Shown here: piece by piece, positions 1 to 9,142 of the stretch
Position numbering within the stretch: the first letter of the stretch is position 1
Layout: each line of letters begins with the position of its first letter
Source of the DNA: an uncultured Paracoccaceae bacterium
GTDB lineage: Bacteria > Pseudomonadota > Alphaproteobacteria > Rhodobacterales > Rhodobacteraceae
Assembly (NCBI GenBank): GCA_947489445.1
Contig: CANLDN010000001.1
Span: 682,001-746,000, forward strand
DNA length: 64,000 bases
Direction of reading: 5' to 3'
The notes under the pieces: generated by a model
What the model saw: the letters and a program-made list of their open reading frames with translations, nothing else
The model's database searches: none
What the model was told of the DNA's origin: nothing
Made by a program: the position numbers and the translations under genes

Positions 1-66
1 CAAACAATTGGCAGAAGCCGTTCTTGAAACCGCATCTTTTACTGAGCCGGGGCCAATCCCCGATGC
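1..66. other. Window edge; hairpin downstream of the DUF2155 gene
   Basis: No gene can be assigned to these bases. They contain an inverted repeat, CGGGG-CCAAT-CCCCG at 48-62, with an outer GAGC/GCTC pairing (45-67), directly after the stop codon of the DUF2155 gene on the minus strand. There is no U-tract, so a terminator role is only possible. A minus-strand ATG near position 36 could open a further gene that leaves the window. Confidence 0.3.
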
Positions 67-432
67 TCAGGATGTGATACAGCGCAACGCCCAGACGTCA
101 TAACGCGGGTGATCCATCGCATGCAGTGCCGGGGCAGAGGCAATGAGCCAACCCGCGAAGGCCGCATCATCGCGATACGATACCTGCACTTCGACAAACG
201 CATCGCCTGACGGGTTCGCGGTGGGATAGCGGCACTGGTTCAGCTTCACCGCCAGAAAGCCGATCCGTCCCGTCTCACCTGTCTGCAATTCCAGATCAAT
301 AACTTCGCCGGTCAGTTTGTCCAACACGCGAAGCGAACCACCGGTCGATGATGTGACTTCCTGATCCTGTGCAGCGGCAAAACCGGCCCCAAGGCCGCAA
401 AACATCAAAGCTGCAAATAGCTTGCGCATCAT
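67..432 (-). CDS. DUF2155 domain secreted protein
   Basis: A 121-residue exported protein of unknown function. The chosen start (tandem Met codons at 432/429) gives a signal peptide: basic MMRK, a hydrophobic stretch of about 15 residues, and cleavage after AAA-Q. The mature part, with L..L..GEVIDLELQTGE, FLAVKLNQCRYP and DVWALRC, is the DUF2155 pattern, including two conserved cysteines that could form a disulfide. A longer frame to 600 exists, but it would hide the signal peptide and overlap the upstream gene. It follows the NDUFA12-like gene by 5 bases on the same strand, a neighbourhood common in Rhodobacterales. Family assignment is confident; function is unknown. Confidence 0.85.
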   Translation of the reverse strand: MMRKLFAALMFCGLGAGFAAAQDQEVTSSTGGSLRVLDKLTGEVIDLELQTGETGRIGFLAVKLNQCRYPTANPSGDAFVEVQVSYRDDAAFAGWLIASAPALHAMDHPRYDVWALRCITS

Positions 433-437
433 TGCCT

Positions 438-821
438 CTACTCTGGTGACCAAGCCTCGTAATCCGACCTGTCCGCTGGCGCAGACCTCCGGATCGACCC
501 GGCAGGCGCATAAGCCGCCATTGTACCGGTCAGGTTTTCCTGATGTGGCTTTTCCCAGTCCTTGTGTTTCAACGCGGCCTCTGTTGGCGGCTCGTCCCAT
601 GTGTGATGCAGCCAGCCATGCCAGTCCGGACTGACGCGCGAGGCTTCGTTATCGCCATTGTAAATCACCCAACGGCGGCTGTCGTCGGCATTGCGATAAT
701 AGATATTGCCCTGCGTATCCTCGCCCACCTTTTGACCATTACGGCTGGTCCACAGCTGGGTGCCAAAAGATTGACCATCCCACCAGGTAAAGATGCGTTT
801 GATGTTGTGACCAAGGCCCAT
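438..821 (-). CDS. NDUFA12-like NADH:ubiquinone oxidoreductase subunit (B17.2 family)
   Basis: A 127-residue homologue of the mitochondrial complex I accessory subunit NDUFA12 (B17.2), a family found in alphaproteobacteria and mitochondria. The start at [20 protein letters not shown] is typical. Hallmarks are T-x-x-x-G-x-x-VGED-x-x-GN-x-YY (about residues 22-40), RRWVIYNG and the [16 protein letters not shown] block (about 55-75), with a proline-rich tail ending in P..RSDYEAW. The family sits on the matrix (cytoplasmic) arm of complex I and helps assembly. The main nuo operon is not in this window, so the subunit is encoded apart from its complex. An in-frame extension to 1010 lacks family similarity and was rejected. 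Confidence 0.88.
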   Translation of the reverse strand: MGLGHNIKRIFTWWDGQSFGTQLWTSRNGQKVGEDTQGNIYYRNADDSRRWVIYNGDNEASRVSPDWHGWLHHTWDEPPTEAALKHKDWEKPHQENLTGTMAAYAPAGSIRRSAPADRSDYEAWSPE

Positions 822-880
822 ATCGCGTCTCCGATTGCGTTGTGTATCCATGCACCAAAGGGGCGCAAAGGTCCAGTGGG

Positions 881-1261
881 TCACGGCACGCGGGCGGTGA
901 CTTCGATTTCGATTTTCATCTCGGTGCTCTGCAACTTTGCGGCAATCATCGTCGCTGCCGGACGCGCATTGGCAAAGGCTTTGGATACAAGCGGCCAACA
1001 GGCGGGCCATTCGTCAGGGTTAGACACAATGTAATTGACCCGCACCACATGATCGAGACCGCTGCCCGCCTCCTCCAATGCCTTTTCAATAGTGTCCAAC
1101 GTATTGCGGCATTGATCCACAATACTGTCCGGCATCGTCATACTGCTGTAGTCATAGCCGGTTGTTCCGGCAACAAACACCCAACCATCAGCGACGACAG
1201 CCCGGCTATAGCCAATCTGCTTTTCGAATGGTGACCCGGTAGAGATATGGTGGACGGCCAT
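881..1261 (-). CDS. RidA family (YjgF/YER057c/UK114) protein
   Basis: A 126-residue protein of the RidA superfamily, small trimeric enzymes of which the archetype hydrolyses reactive enamine/imine intermediates from PLP enzymes. Visible marks are [26 protein letters not shown] (residues 9-35), [24 protein letters not shown] (about 49-74) and the C-terminal [11 protein letters not shown] type strand. The Arg contacting the substrate carboxylate in RidA proper (near residue 105) is not obvious here; the segment reads [10 protein letters not shown], so this may be a Rid1-7 subfamily member. It lies 2 bases after clpX on the same strand and could share its transcript. PLP-enzyme genes (metZ, ilvA) lie elsewhere in the window. 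Confidence 0.85.
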   Translation of the reverse strand: MAVHHISTGSPFEKQIGYSRAVVADGWVFVAGTTGYDYSSMTMPDSIVDQCRNTLDTIEKALEEAGSGLDHVVRVNYIVSNPDEWPACWPLVSKAFANARPAATMIAAKLQSTEMKIEIEVTARVP

Positions 1262-1263
1262 GG

Positions 1264-2529
1264 TTAACTGGCCGTCGCAGGCTCTTTCTTGCTGCCCTTG
1301 TCGTGGATCATGAGCGGCGCAACATCAGCAGTCACTGCTTCTTCATTCACCACCACTTCGGTCACGGTATCCATACCGGGCAGATCAAACATCGTATCCA
1401 GCAGGATATCTTCCATGATCGACCGCAAACCACGAGCACCGGTTTTGCGTTCAATCGCCCGTTTGGCGATGGCGCTGAGCGCATCTTCGGTAAATGTCAG
1501 CTTGGTGTCTTCCAGCTCGAACAGGCGCTGATACTGTTTCACCAGCGCATTCTTTGGCTGGGTCAGGATCGTGATCAACGCGTCCTCATCAAGATCGGTC
1601 AGGGTCGCGATCACAGGCAGACGGCCCACAAATTCAGGGATCAAACCATATTTGAGCAGGTCTTCAGGTTCTAGATCCTGAAACACCTCACCAATGCCAC
1701 GTTCATCGTTTTCTTTTACGTCAGCGCCAAAGCCCATGCCGGACCCTTTGCTGCGCTGGCCAATAATCTTGTCGAGGCCCGCAAAGGCACCGCCACAGAT
1801 GAACAGGATATTCGTGGTATCGACTTGCAAAAACTCCTGCTGGGGATGCTTGCGTCCACCCTGCGGCGGAACGGAGGCCACTGTGCCCTCCATGATCTTC
1901 AGCAACGCCTGCTGCACGCCTTCACCCGACACATCGCGCGTGATGGATGGGTTGTCAGACTTGCGCGTAATCTTATCGACCTCATCGATATAGACGATCC
2001 CGCGCTGCGCACGTTCAACATTATATTCCGAAGCCTGCAGCAGTTTTAGGATGATGTTCTCAACATCCTCACCCACATAACCGGCTTCGGTCAGGGTCGT
2101 GGCATCGGCCATTGTAAACGGCACATCCAGAATACGGGCCAGCGTCTGGGCCAGCAGCGTTTTACCGCAACCGGTCGGGCCGATCAGCATGATGTTGGAT
2201 TTTGCCAATTCGATATCGGACTTATCGGCGTGGTTCAGGCGTTTGTAGTGGTTATGCACCGCCACCGAAAGCACGCGCTTGGCATGTATCTGACCGATTA
2301 CATAATCGTCAAGCACCTGGCAGATTTCCGTCGGCGTCGGCACGCCGTCGCCGGCCTTCAGACCAGCGCTCTTGGTCTCTTCCCGGATGATGTCCATGCA
2401 CAGCTCGACACATTCGTCGCAGATGAACACGGTCGGCCCGGCAATGAGCTTGCGCACCTCGTGCTGGCTTTTGCCGCAAAAGCTGCAATATAAGGTGTTC
2501 TTGCTGTCGTTACCGGATGTCGTCGCCAT
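1264..2529 (-). CDS. clpX: ATP-dependent Clp protease ATP-binding subunit ClpX
   Basis: A 421-residue AAA+ unfoldase that feeds substrates to ClpP. The start at [17 protein letters not shown] matches alphaproteobacterial ClpX; a 10-codon upstream extension is possible but unsupported. The N-terminal zinc-binding domain has the Cys4 set C-SFC (about 15-18) and C-DEC (about 37-40). Then come Walker A GPTGCGKT, Walker [10 protein letters not shown], and the loop region [14 protein letters not shown]. The C-terminal small domain carries the arginine-finger/sensor-2 region GARGLR. ClpX is essential for cell-cycle proteolysis in related alphaproteobacteria. It lies downstream of clpP on the same strand, with a 125-base gap that could hold its own promoter. 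Confidence 0.97.
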   Translation of the reverse strand: MATTSGNDSKNTLYCSFCGKSQHEVRKLIAGPTVFICDECVELCMDIIREETKSAGLKAGDGVPTPTEICQVLDDYVIGQIHAKRVLSVAVHNHYKRLNHADKSDIELAKSNIMLIGPTGCGKTLLAQTLARILDVPFTMADATTLTEAGYVGEDVENIILKLLQASEYNVERAQRGIVYIDEVDKITRKSDNPSITRDVSGEGVQQALLKIMEGTVASVPPQGGRKHPQQEFLQVDTTNILFICGGAFAGLDKIIGQRSKGSGMGFGADVKENDERGIGEVFQDLEPEDLLKYGLIPEFVGRLPVIATLTDLDEDALITILTQPKNALVKQYQRLFELEDTKLTFTEDALSAIAKRAIERKTGARGLRSIMEDILLDTMFDLPGMDTVTEVVVNEEAVTADVAPLMIHDKGSKKEPATAS

Positions 2530-2654
2530 CTCAAACCTCTTGGCCCACTGGCCGCTCAAACATGTTTCGGGCTGCCCCTGGTTGCAACACTAGGACAGCC
2601 CGCCAAGGTCCACAATGTCAAAATGACCATGGGCACGGGACGTTAATAAAGTGT

Positions 2655-3299
2655 TTACTCGTCGGATTTCTCGCGGTTTTCAACGATCTCATCAATCAGG
2701 CCCCAATCTTTAGCCTCTTGTGGCGACATAAAGTTGTCGCGTTCAAGCGCTGCTTCGACCTTTTTCAGCGTTTGACCGGTGTGTTTCACATAGATTTCGT
2801 TCAACCGATCTTTCAGCTTCTGGGTTTCCTGCGCGTGGATCATGATATCTGTCGCCTGCCCCTGATACCCCCCGGATGGTTGGTGCACCATTACGCGGCT
2901 GTTCGGCAGAGAAAAGCGCATGCCAGTCTGACCTGCGGTCAACAACAGCGACCCCATGGACGCCGCCTGCCCGATCACCAGCGTGCTGACCTTCGGCTTG
3001 ATGTATTGCATCGTGTCGTAGATCGACAAACCCGATGTCACCACGCCGCCTGGGCTGTTGATATACATGCTGATTTCTTTTTTGGGGTTCTCGGCCTCAA
3101 GGTGCAGCAACTGAGCCACAACCAACTGACTCATGCCATCATGCACGGGGCCATTCAAAAAAATGATCCGCTCCTTGAGCAGGCGCGAGAAAATATCGTA
3201 GGCACGCTCCCCCCGCGCGGTCTGTTCAACGACCATTGGGACAAGGTTCATATAGGTCTCGACGGGGTCTTGCATATTTACTGCCTCACTGTTGGACAT
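2655..3299 (-). CDS. clpP: ATP-dependent Clp protease proteolytic subunit ClpP
   Basis: A 214-residue serine peptidase forming the tetradecameric barrel of ClpXP/ClpAP. The catalytic triad is visible: Ser in GQAASMGS, His in [10 protein letters not shown], Asp in [13 protein letters not shown]. Length and sequence are normal. Two starts are plausible: ATG 3299 with AGGA-like spacing, or ATG 3275 ([13 protein letters not shown]) behind GAGG; the latter matches many homologues. A sigma-32-like promoter lies upstream (separate entry). clpX follows downstream, the usual clpP-clpX order. Confidence 0.96.
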   Translation of the reverse strand: MSNSEAVNMQDPVETYMNLVPMVVEQTARGERAYDIFSRLLKERIIFLNGPVHDGMSQLVVAQLLHLEAENPKKEISMYINSPGGVVTSGLSIYDTMQYIKPKVSTLVIGQAASMGSLLLTAGQTGMRFSLPNSRVMVHQPSGGYQGQATDIMIHAQETQKLKDRLNEIYVKHTGQTLKKVEAALERDNFMSPQEAKDWGLIDEIVENREKSDE

Positions 3300-3327
3300 C
3301 TGCGTCCTACTTCTAAAATCCTGACAG

Positions 3328-3359
3328 AGTCTTAGTGTCGGGTGTCAGGGGCTTCAAGG
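3328..3359 (-). promoter_or_regulatory. Possible sigma-32-type promoter of clpP
   Basis: On the minus strand CCTTGAAG (3359-3352) matches the heat-shock sigma -35 element CTTGAA. About 17 bases later CACTAAG is a poor match to the CCATAT -10. The position, some 30-60 bases before the clpP start, fits heat-shock control of clpP, and rpoH is encoded in this window. The -10 weakness keeps confidence low. Confidence 0.4.
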
Positions 3360-3373
3360 GTCGCATCGTGTGA

Positions 3374-3408
3374 TTGACAAATCGTAAGCGATAACTTACG
3401 GTAAGTTA
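3374..3408 (+). promoter_or_regulatory. Operator/promoter of arsR-SRPBCC operon: perfect palindrome
   Basis: A TTGACA -35 box (3374-3379) is followed by a perfect inverted repeat TAACTTAC-G-GTAAGTTA (3392-3408), overlapping a second imperfect pair CGTAAG/CTTACG (3383-3400). With 17-base spacing the -10 would be TACGGT at 3397-3402, inside the palindrome, putting the transcript start at or next to the ATG at 3408. This predicts a leaderless mRNA repressed by the encoded ArsR protein binding over its own core promoter. There is no Shine-Dalgarno sequence. Confidence 0.65.
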
Positions 3409-3725
3409 TGAGTTACGAATATGCAATAGCCGCCCTCGCCGACCCGACACGCCGGGCCATCATCGACAGGTTGCGCAGCGGCGCCTTACCGGTCGGTGCC
3501 ATCCATGATGGCATGCCGGTCAGTCGCCCCGCCGTCAGCCAACACCTGCGTGTGCTGTCTGATGCAGGCCTTCTGACGGTCACACCCTGCGGCAATCGCC
3601 GCCTTTATGCCATAGCCCCCGAAGGCGTGGATAACCTGCGACGCTATCTTGATAGCCTGTGGGATGATGCGCTGGCCGCTTTTGCCCGTGCCGCCGAAGA
3701 ACAAGCCAAAGGAAACAGCAAATGA
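3408..3725 (+). CDS. ArsR-family winged-helix regulator (SRPBCC-associated)
   Basis: A 105-residue single-domain winged-helix repressor. ALADPTRRAIIDRL (residues 9-22), a helix-turn-helix with VSRPAVSQHLRVLSDAGLL (about 37-55) and wing TPCGNRRLYAI are typical of the ArsR branch coupled to AHSA1/SRPBCC genes. The cysteine metal site of true ArsR/SmtB (ELCVCDL) is absent; the only Cys is in the wing, so metal sensing is unlikely and the ligand is unknown. It overlaps the next gene by 4 bases (ATGA) and is divergent from clpP. A perfect palindrome covers its promoter and start, suggesting autorepression. Confidence 0.9.
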   Translation: MSYEYAIAALADPTRRAIIDRLRSGALPVGAIHDGMPVSRPAVSQHLRVLSDAGLLTVTPCGNRRLYAIAPEGVDNLRRYLDSLWDDALAAFARAAEEQAKGNSK

Positions 3726-4183
3726 TCGACCCTATCGAAAAAACCATCACGGTGCCGCTGAACCCGGCAGATGCCTTTGCGCTTTTTACCGACGGTATCG
3801 ACAAATGGTGGCCGGGGGCGACCCATTCCGTTTCAGCGAACAAAGGCAAAACGCCCAAGAAGATCACATTCCCCAAGCAAAAAGGCGGGGATATCACCGA
3901 ATTGACGGAAGACGGGGACACCGTTCTCTGGGGTCGTATCATCGCATATGACCCTGGAAAGTATCTTGCTTTCAGTTGGTTTCCGGGAAAGTCAGACGCG
4001 GAAGCAACCGTCGTCACCGTCACGTTCAAGGACACTGGCGACGGTACGCAATGCGATCTGACCCATGGTGGCTTTGACATTTTGGGCGATCTGGCGGACG
4101 CCGTCAGCACCAGCTACCTGACCGGGTGGGATTTGGTTTTGGGCAACTACTGCGCGGCGGCAAAGGTGCCCGTTATGACGTGA
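3722..4183 (+). CDS. SRPBCC/AHSA1-family protein
   Basis: A 153-residue helix-grip (START-like) protein: KTITVPLNPADAFALFTDGIDKWWP at the N-terminus, central GRIIAYDPGKYLAFSWFPG, and C-terminal DLTHGGFDILGDLADAVSTSYLTGWDLVLGNY, the AHSA1 pattern. Such proteins bind hydrophobic ligands in a cavity; the ligand here is unknown. It is translationally coupled to the arsR gene (ATGA overlap), a very common pairing, so the regulator probably controls this gene. Followed by a hairpin at 4225-4243. Confidence 0.88.
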   Translation: MIDPIEKTITVPLNPADAFALFTDGIDKWWPGATHSVSANKGKTPKKITFPKQKGGDITELTEDGDTVLWGRIIAYDPGKYLAFSWFPGKSDAEATVVTVTFKDTGDGTQCDLTHGGFDILGDLADAVSTSYLTGWDLVLGNYCAAAKVPVMT

Positions 4184-4224
4184 GGTGATCAAGACGTCCC
4201 CTGCGCTCCGCCCGAAGTCGGCTG

Positions 4225-4243
4225 AACGGTCCACTGGACCGTT
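4225..4243 (+). terminator. Inverted repeat between convergent SRPBCC and folE2 genes
   Basis: AACGGTCC-ACT-GGACCGTT is a perfect 8-bp stem with a 3-base loop, followed by TTCCTAG. It lies between convergently transcribed genes, where a terminator is expected. The U-tract is weak (three T), so efficiency is uncertain. Confidence 0.45.
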
Positions 4244-4270
4244 TCCTAGTCGTCGACTGCCTCTATCTAG

Positions 4271-5374
<1,104 letters not shown>

Positions 5375-5625
5375 CGGAGTGTCCTCCTCTGCTGCGTCAG
5401 GACCCAATAGATGGGCCTTATCGCCGGCTTTTCCAACGATATCTTCATAGATACGCAGAAAAGGTGGCCGCGGATCAGTCATGGGGCGAGATGAGGCAAG
5501 ACATATACATCATACTTTTCACATTAGAATCAAAAGACTAGGTTATGGCGTTGGTTCATTATTGCACCGCCCTCACTACGAAAACGCTCCGCCTGTTCTG
5601 ACTTACTTTAGCCCGCAAGACAGTC

Positions 5626-6606
5626 TCAAACCAGCGTTTGATCGGACTGATCCAAGCGATCCAACGCGCGACGCAGGGCAGCGGCGTACCATTTGCGCCA
5701 ACCGGTCTGCGGGGTTGTCAGAAACCAGCTTTTGCGTATATCCCAACTGCGGTTCATCGGTGCATAAAGAACATGACCTTGCAGATGGGCCCGACCGGCC
5801 TGATTATAGACCGTGAGTTCGCCCAAATACACTGTTTCTCCATCGGTCAACATGTCGACTCGCATTTGGTCAAACTGCGCGCCCATGATTGATGCCAGTT
5901 CCAGCCCCTCATCAATGCATGGCGGCAATGGCAGCCTATCAATGATCGGGCTTGTGGTCGTTGGTTGGTCGTGAAGCGCGTATCCGCCATCCAACAGCCG
6001 ACGCCAGCGTCCCGAGGTCTTTTGTTTTCCGTTGCGGGTAATCATGAACGACTCAACAACTTCGCCATTTGTATAATATTTGACTTCAATGAGGTCTTGG
6101 CCGGGAAAAATCACTTCTTCGACCAAAAGACGCCGTGGCACCTTGCGATAGGCCCATTCGTGATGGGGTCGACCGTGCTCCCGGGTCAGAAAGTCATTCG
6201 CCCTTTCAATGATGGGCGCACGGTCATCTGTTGGGGTCAGGACAGGAATGTTCATCCCGCATCCATGCGCGCCCTTGATGTAGATCGGTTGCGCCCAGAT
6301 GTCTTCGGGAATGTCATGTGCATCGGTGCCAACCCAAAGGGTTTTAGGGGTTTTGACTTCAACACCTTGCGAAGCAATCCATTCCTTGCAGGCGATTTTG
6401 TCGGTGAGTGTGACAAAGCGCGGATCATGGTCAAAGACTTTGCGCCACAGAAACTTTTCATCCGCAAGCTGCGGCACCGCAATTTTGACCTGATCGACCC
6501 CATACCCACGTTGGCGGCGACGCAGCTCGCGCCATTGACGGTTTGTTGCGACAATCACCCAAAGATCGGCAAATACCAAAATGCACCAATCAAATATACG
6601 CCGCAT
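5626..6606 (-). CDS. TupA-like ATP-grasp amidoligase
   Basis: A 326-residue protein of the TupA-like ATP-grasp family, found in polysaccharide and cell-surface loci; TupA itself builds teichuronopeptide. Features: DEKFLWRKVFDHDPRFVTLTDKIACKEW, the early phosphate-binding strand PIYIKGAHGCGMN, the RLLVEEVIFPG strand, and the metal-binding RVDMLTDGETVYLGELTVYNQAG end of the ATP-grasp fold. The N-terminus has one hydrophobic stretch. Start: a GTG at 6615 sits almost on its AGGA, so ATG 6606 with better spacing is preferred. It follows metZ by about a dozen bases and probably shares its SAM-II-controlled transcript. Substrate unknown; the nearest surface genes, kpsS-kpsC, are over 50 kb away. Confidence 0.8.
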   Translation of the reverse strand: MRRIFDWCILVFADLWVIVATNRQWRELRRRQRGYGVDQVKIAVPQLADEKFLWRKVFDHDPRFVTLTDKIACKEWIASQGVEVKTPKTLWVGTDAHDIPEDIWAQPIYIKGAHGCGMNIPVLTPTDDRAPIIERANDFLTREHGRPHHEWAYRKVPRRLLVEEVIFPGQDLIEVKYYTNGEVVESFMITRNGKQKTSGRWRRLLDGGYALHDQPTTTSPIIDRLPLPPCIDEGLELASIMGAQFDQMRVDMLTDGETVYLGELTVYNQAGRAHLQGHVLYAPMNRSWDIRKSWFLTTPQTGWRKWYAAALRRALDRLDQSDQTLV

Positions 6607-6618
6607 CTTTCTCACTTC

Positions 6619-7794
6619 CTAGAGGTCTGCAAGTGCCCCGCGCAAATCGGCGAGCAAATCATCGGGATCTTCCAACCCGACGCTCAGGCGCACAAGCCCC
6701 GGTGTAATACCTAAATGCGCCTTTGTCGCATCTGGCAGCCGCTGATGGGTCGTCGTGGCGGGATGCGTAGCAATGGATTTTGCGTCCCCTAGATTGTTAG
6801 AGATCGTAATGATCTCCAAGGCGTTCAACAGTTTGAAAGCCGCCACCTGCGATCCCGCATCGATGGACAAAACCGTACCGCCGGCCCCCATTTGCGCCAT
6901 CGCCAGATCATATTGCGGGTGTGTGACATGCCCAGGATAAATCACTTGCGCTAACTTTCCATCGGACTGCAATTCATCCGCAAGCATCTGCGCGGTTGCT
7001 GCTTGCGCCCGTACGCGCAGTTCAATCGTCTCCAACCCTTTCAGCATCATCCACGCTGTAAAGGGCGACATTGAACCGCCTGTGTGCTTCATGAACGGTT
7101 CAACCGTGCCGCGTATGAAATCGCGCGTGCCGAGGATGACCCCACCCAAGGCCCGGCCTTGCCCATCAATATGTTTGGTTGCGGAGTACACAACCACATC
7201 CGCCCCTTGCACAATTGCATCCGAAAACACGGGCGTCGCAAAAACGTTATCGACGATGACGGTTGCGCCAACGTCATGCGCCAGTTGCGCAACGGATCTG
7301 ATATCAATGACTTCCAGCGTCGGGTTTGACACGCTTTCAAAAAACACGGCTTTCGTGTCTGGCCGAATGGCCGCCGCCCACGCGGCCAGATCGGTGCCAT
7401 CAACAAACGTCACCTCGACCCCGAAACGGGTCAACACCTCTTCGAGGATGTAAAGACATGAGCCGAACAGTGCGCGTGCAGACACGGCATGATCGCCAGC
7501 GCGCAGCATGGCCATCAGGGCTCCGTTGACGGCCGCCATGCCAGAGGCGGTGGCAAACCCATCCTCCGCCCCTTCCATCGCGGCAATCCGATCTTCGAAC
7601 ATCGCGACAGTTGGGTTGCCGTAACGGGCATAAATAAATTCATCCTGCCCGGTCTCGATAAACCGGGCCTCTGCGGCCTCTGCACTGTCGTAAACGAACC
7701 CTTGGGTCAGGTAGATCGCTTCGCTGACCTCACCATATTGACTGCGTCGGATCCCAGCATGCACCGCCTTGGTGCGTTTCTTCCACGTCTTCAT
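6619..7794 (-). CDS. metZ: O-succinylhomoserine sulfhydrylase MetZ
   Basis: A 391-residue PLP enzyme of the Cys/Met metabolism family that makes homocysteine from O-succinyl- or O-acetylhomoserine and sulfide. PLP lysine is in VVYSATKHIDGQGR; other landmarks are FIYARYGNPTVAMFEDRIAAMEGAE, ATASGMAAV and SVGLEDPDDLLADL. The start MKTWKKRTKAVHAGI at 7794 has a GGGGA upstream; the frame extends through the upstream terminator to 7869, which cannot be the real start. A SAM-II riboswitch with terminator precedes it, as is common for this gene in alphaproteobacteria, so high SAM should shut it off. Confidence 0.93.
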   Translation of the reverse strand: MKTWKKRTKAVHAGIRRSQYGEVSEAIYLTQGFVYDSAEAAEARFIETGQDEFIYARYGNPTVAMFEDRIAAMEGAEDGFATASGMAAVNGALMAMLRAGDHAVSARALFGSCLYILEEVLTRFGVEVTFVDGTDLAAWAAAIRPDTKAVFFESVSNPTLEVIDIRSVAQLAHDVGATVIVDNVFATPVFSDAIVQGADVVVYSATKHIDGQGRALGGVILGTRDFIRGTVEPFMKHTGGSMSPFTAWMMLKGLETIELRVRAQAATAQMLADELQSDGKLAQVIYPGHVTHPQYDLAMAQMGAGGTVLSIDAGSQVAAFKLLNALEIITISNNLGDAKSIATHPATTTHQRLPDATKAHLGITPGLVRLSVGLEDPDDLLADLRGALADL

Positions 7795-7821
7795 TATCGT
7801 TCCCCAGCGCATTTGCGCATC

Positions 7822-7857
7822 AAAAAACCCCGACACCGGGAAAAGGTATCGGGGTTT
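7822..7857 (-). terminator. Intrinsic terminator of the SAM-II leader
   Basis: On the minus strand AACCCCGATACC-TTTT-CCCGGTGTCGGGGTT forms a strong GC stem followed directly by TTTTTT. It lies between the SAM-II aptamer and the metZ ribosome-binding site, the standard arrangement for ligand-controlled premature termination, or for a constitutive leader terminator. Confidence 0.85.
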
Positions 7858-7870
7858 GAAAACCCACAAC

Positions 7871-7923
7871 CCTCTTTAGCAGCATATTTAACGTGGCCCG
7901 CAATCCGGTAACAAATCGCCACG
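7871..7923 (-). ncRNA. SAM-II riboswitch aptamer (metZ leader)
   Basis: Reading the minus strand, CGTGGC-GATTTG (7923 on) pairs CGTGGC with GCCACG (P1), and GCCACG-TTAAA then leads to GCTAAAGAGG. These are the invariant SAM-II blocks: P1 followed by GATTTG, a loop that forms the pseudoknot, the TTAAA and the 3' GCTAAAG. The class is known mainly from alphaproteobacteria and sits upstream of metA, metX or metZ. A terminator follows 14 bases later. Confidence 0.92.
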
Positions 7924-8045
7924 CACGTTGCTTAACAGCGGTATGCCCACGGCGTCAATCCTCCAAGTCGCCATGCCACGGCAATGCTTGTTCTTTGGGC
8001 ATAAACTGCCATTCTGCCGTCAGCCCCGCGTGGAAAGGACACCGC

Positions 8046-8753
8046 ATGACAGCACCCATTGATCTCTATTTTTGGCCTACACCCAATGGCTGGAAGGTCT
8101 CAATCGCGCTGGAAGAAATGGGGCTACCCTACACACTGCATCTGATTGATATCGGTGCGGGTGATCAGTTTCAGCCCGCGTTCCTCAAGATTGCACCAAA
8201 TAATCGGATGCCTGCGATTGTCGATCAGGACGGGCCAGACGGCGGACCAGTCTCGATCTTCGAATCCGGGGCTATTCTGCAATATCTGGCCCGGAAAACG
8301 GGGCAGTTCTACGGTGAAACGGAACGTGATCGCATAAGCGTCGATCAATGGCTGATGTGGCAAATGGGCGGCTTGGGACCCATGGCCGGACAAGCGCATC
8401 ATTTCCTCAAATATGCGCCAGCAATGGACCCGCCCAATGACCTGCCCTACGCCAAAGACAGATATAGGAACGAAACGGCACGGCTTTATGGCGTGCTGGA
8501 CCGGCAGTTATCGGACAACCAATTTGTGGCAGGTGATTTTTATTCCATCGCTGATATGGCGATCTGGGGATGGGCGTCCCTGTGGGAAGGGCAACAACAA
8601 ACGCTGGACGACAAACCACATATGAGGCGCTGGCTGGATGAACTCAGCGCGCGGCCCGGTGTGCAGCGTGGGCGGGCACTGGCGGCAGAAAAACGGGGCG
8701 ACTTCCGCAAGGATAAGGCCGCACAACAAACGCTTTTCCAAAAACCTACGTAA
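8046..8753 (+). CDS. Glutathione S-transferase family protein (YfcG-like)
   Basis: A 235-residue two-domain GST. The start at 8046 (MTAPIDLYFWPTPNGWKVSIALEEMGLPY) has GGAAAGGA 7 bases upstream; an in-frame extension to 7893 overlaps the SAM-II leader region. N-terminal thioredoxin fold with the TPNGWKV active-site loop (Thr/Asn type as in YfcG/Ure2p-like GSTs, which act as disulfide-bond oxidoreductases), the cis-Pro NNRMPAIVD and the glutathione-contacting FESGAILQYLA; then the all-helical domain with FYSIADMAIWGWASL. Divergent from metZ. Substrate not predictable. Confidence 0.9.
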   Translation: MTAPIDLYFWPTPNGWKVSIALEEMGLPYTLHLIDIGAGDQFQPAFLKIAPNNRMPAIVDQDGPDGGPVSIFESGAILQYLARKTGQFYGETERDRISVDQWLMWQMGGLGPMAGQAHHFLKYAPAMDPPNDLPYAKDRYRNETARLYGVLDRQLSDNQFVAGDFYSIADMAIWGWASLWEGQQQTLDDKPHMRRWLDELSARPGVQRGRALAAEKRGDFRKDKAAQQTLFQKPT

Positions 8754-8812
8754 CGAATTATTAGGGTCAACCGCATAGAACTCACCTTGTTTTAAAGAGT
8801 GAGGCTAACGCG

Positions 8813-9142
8813 ATGCAATATCGTCCACACCGCTACAATACGCAGTTCCCGATCGATCTGCGCACACCGACCGGGCCACAAAAAGCCAAGGTCATTGACG
8901 TCAATAACACAGGCGCCCGGGTCGAAGGCCTGCGTGATGTGCAGCGCGGTGACAAAATCCAGCTGAACATCCTGAGCTTCCGGGCAGAGGCGGTGGTTCA
9001 GTGGGTGTCAGGGGGCCGTGCAGGTCTGACCTTCCGCCCGCAGATAACTGACGATCAGGTTGATACGCTTCGATATCGGCGTGATGGGCGTGGCGGCGCA
9101 AGACGGGGCGCCGTTGGATTTGGCTTTGCTGAAATGCGCTAA
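8813..9142 (+). CDS. PilZ domain protein
   Basis: A 109-residue single-domain PilZ-type protein, a family whose members bind cyclic di-GMP. YRPHRYN (residues 3-9) supplies a shortened arginine motif, and DVNNTGARVEG (about 30-40) matches the D/N-x-S/T-x-x-G motif. The N-terminal motif is R-P-H-R rather than R-x-x-x-R, so c-di-GMP binding is plausible but not assured. A GGDEF-EAL gene at 21615 could supply the ligand. The 3' end overlaps the convergent yciB by 4 bases. Confidence 0.8.
   Translation: MQYRPHRYNTQFPIDLRTPTGPQKAKVIDVNNTGARVEGLRDVQRGDKIQLNILSFRAEAVVQWVSGGRAGLTFRPQITDDQVDTLRYRRDGRGGARRGAVGFGFAEMR

Noticed and set aside
5375..5625. Zur operator before folE2
   Set aside because: No clear GATATGTTATAACATATC-like palindrome could be found.
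7795..7869. Longer MetZ N-terminus
   Set aside because: It would be translated through the terminator of the SAM-II leader; family alignment starts at 7794.
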